The notes under the pieces: generated by a model
Told to the model about the DNA's origin: nothing
Database searches by the model: none
Seen by the model: the letters and a program-made list of their open reading frames with translations, nothing else
Source: Azolla caroliniana
Taxonomy: Eukaryota > Polypodiophyta
Direction of reading: 5' to 3'
DNA: 64,000 bases
Assembly: GCA_043228905.1 (NCBI GenBank)
Contig: JBHGNT010000009.1
Location: 12,834,001 to 12,898,000, forward strand
Translations under genes and position numbers: made by a program
In this document: piece by piece, positions 63,061-64,000 of the stretch
Layout: each line of letters begins with the position of its first letter
How positions within the stretch are numbered: the first letter of the stretch is position 1

Positions 63061-63187
63061 ATTTTGGCACTCCAGGGAGGGTCGATCCTTTTCGTATAGG
63101 AGGGTGTACTTATCCTTTCTTTGTGTTACTATACTACATTAACTAAGCAATGCAGTTCACATTTTTGGGAGAAAGAACACAAGATGC
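63061..63187 (+). repeat. Left arm of inverted duplication
   Basis: TTTTGGCACTCCAGGGAGGG through CAAGATGC. The inverted copy is at 63830-63956 with about eight differences. Confidence 0.9.
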
Positions 63188-63636
63188 TGGTGCCTTTTCG
63201 ACATCCTTTGAGCATCATGCTGTCTCTATTGGATGCATCGCCGACAATGAAAAGTTTCCCTTGTTGGTAGCTACATGCTATGGTCGAGCTCGTGAATGGT
63301 ATGACTCTCTTCCACCAAATGAACAAGGAGAATATCAATTGTTGGTGCACCAGTTTCATTCCAGATACATTCCATGACGAAGTGCAACGAAAGTAAGGGA
63401 AGAATTTTTTCGACTCAAGATGAAATCACCTTTTGGTTTCATTGAATATGAAATAAATTTCAAGGACTTGTGGATGACATGGATTCGTCTTCGTGGTGGT
63501 ACTGAAGACGAGTGGTTTATGATGGAACGATTCAAGATGGGTCTTGACATGTATTTTCGTTTGGAGGCAAACTTGAAGGATCTACATCTTTTCAAGCTCT
63601 TCTCCAAGTTTGTCAAGGTTATGATCGGCAAGTGAA
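63150..63636 (+). pseudogene. gypsy gag fragment
   Basis: MQFTFLGERTQDAGAFSTSF, with ATCYGRAREWYDSLPPNEQG and YQLLVHQFHSRYIP, then a TGA, then REEFFRLKMKSPFGFIEYEI, EDEWFMMERFKMGLD and a TGA. The WYDSLP-F--F---Y pattern is typical of plant gypsy gag. No zinc knuckle or pol follows: the frame ends and an inverted copy of its own start appears. Non-functional. Confidence 0.65.
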
Positions 63637-63829
63637 AATTATGAGTTCCATGGGGTTTCCCCAAATGACGGCTTTAGGTGCAAATTTGATGCCTCGTGCC
63701 AATCTTCAAACCTCATCTTCAATTCTGCATAGTGGACAAGTGTTTCCAAATGTGTATACCACCACAACAATAAACCCAACAAGTATATTTCAAGAAGTGG
63801 AGCAAGGAAAGAGTGAACAAGGTATTATG

Positions 63830-63956
63830 GCATCTTGTGTTCTTTCTCCCAAAAACGCGAACTGCATTGCTTAGTTAATGTAGTATAGTAACACAAAGAA
63901 AGGATAAGTACTCCCTCCTATACGGAAAGGATCGACCCTCCCTGGAGCGCCAAAAA
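63830..63956 (-). repeat. Right arm of inverted duplication
   Basis: Reverse complement of 63061-63187. Beyond 63956 the sequence differs from the left flank except for a short TCATTTTTGG-like border. Confidence 0.9.
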
Positions 63957-64000
63957 TGAAAGAATGATGATAGAAAGAAAAGATATATAAATCTAAAACT

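Overview
The window looks like nuclear DNA of a land plant, dominated by transposable elements. It contains Ty1/copia and Ty3/gypsy elements primed by plant-type tRNA sites, an L1-like LINE with plant-style (TTTC)n/CT microsatellites at its edge, plant LTR promoters, and one intron-containing plant gene. No rRNA, tRNA, CRISPR or bacterial-type gene was seen. The lineage cannot be fixed from sequence alone. A chromovirus whose chromodomain tail resembles Tcn1/sushi-type elements hints at a non-angiosperm or early-diverging plant, but this is only inference.

Layout. Positions 1-5386: a degenerate copia element (minus strand), its 3' LTR cut by the window edge. Positions 5387-13907: the 3' part of a Tat/Athila-like gypsy element (copy A), interrupted at 5508-10300 by a gag-only non-autonomous LTR element (called N1 here) with a 4-bp target duplication. 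Copy A itself sits in the third ORF of a related element (copy C, 13908-15701). Positions 15702-17143: an inverted-repeat-flanked segment carrying a captured, intronless DnaJ/HSP40 fragment. Positions 17144-18470: the 3' end of a fourth Tat-like copy (D), a copia solo LTR and an LTR-like sequence. Positions 18471-22372: the only convincing host gene, a three-exon minus-strand gene joining an F-box to an XPA-type C-x2-C-x17-C-x2-C zinc finger. Positions 22373-27660: an almost intact LINE lying codirectionally 80 bp upstream of that gene's ATG.

Positions 28567-31250: solo LTRs and the 5' LTR of a gypsy element (G), which is N1-related in its LTR start, primer site and gag. G is split by a complete nested copia (31838-39220, TSD AGCGA). 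That copia contains a solo LTR of the N1 family and a second LTR with an attached primer site. G is cut again near 40497 by a minus-strand chromovirus (40498-46248) whose LTR promoter carries a cluster of heat-shock elements. A further N1-type solo LTR sits inside the chromovirus. Positions 46249-62267: a 16-kb Tat-like gypsy (copy B, perfect TSD GAATT) inserted in the chromovirus leader. Copy B contains a very young intact copia (48723-54004, TSD TGCGG, LTRs differing at about two positions by eye, open 1348-residue polyprotein) and a solo LTR (57583-58247, TSD CATAC). Positions 63061-63956: a gypsy gag fragment flanked by an inverted duplication of its own leader.

How the parts relate. Most elements are dead, with CpG/C-to-T type stop codons and frameshifts. 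The copia at 48723 and perhaps the LINE are the only candidates for recent activity. The Tat-like copies share an unusual sense-strand third ORF between integrase and 3' LTR that encodes a long coiled-coil protein. N1-type LTRs appear three times, each in an ACGCG(T/C) site.
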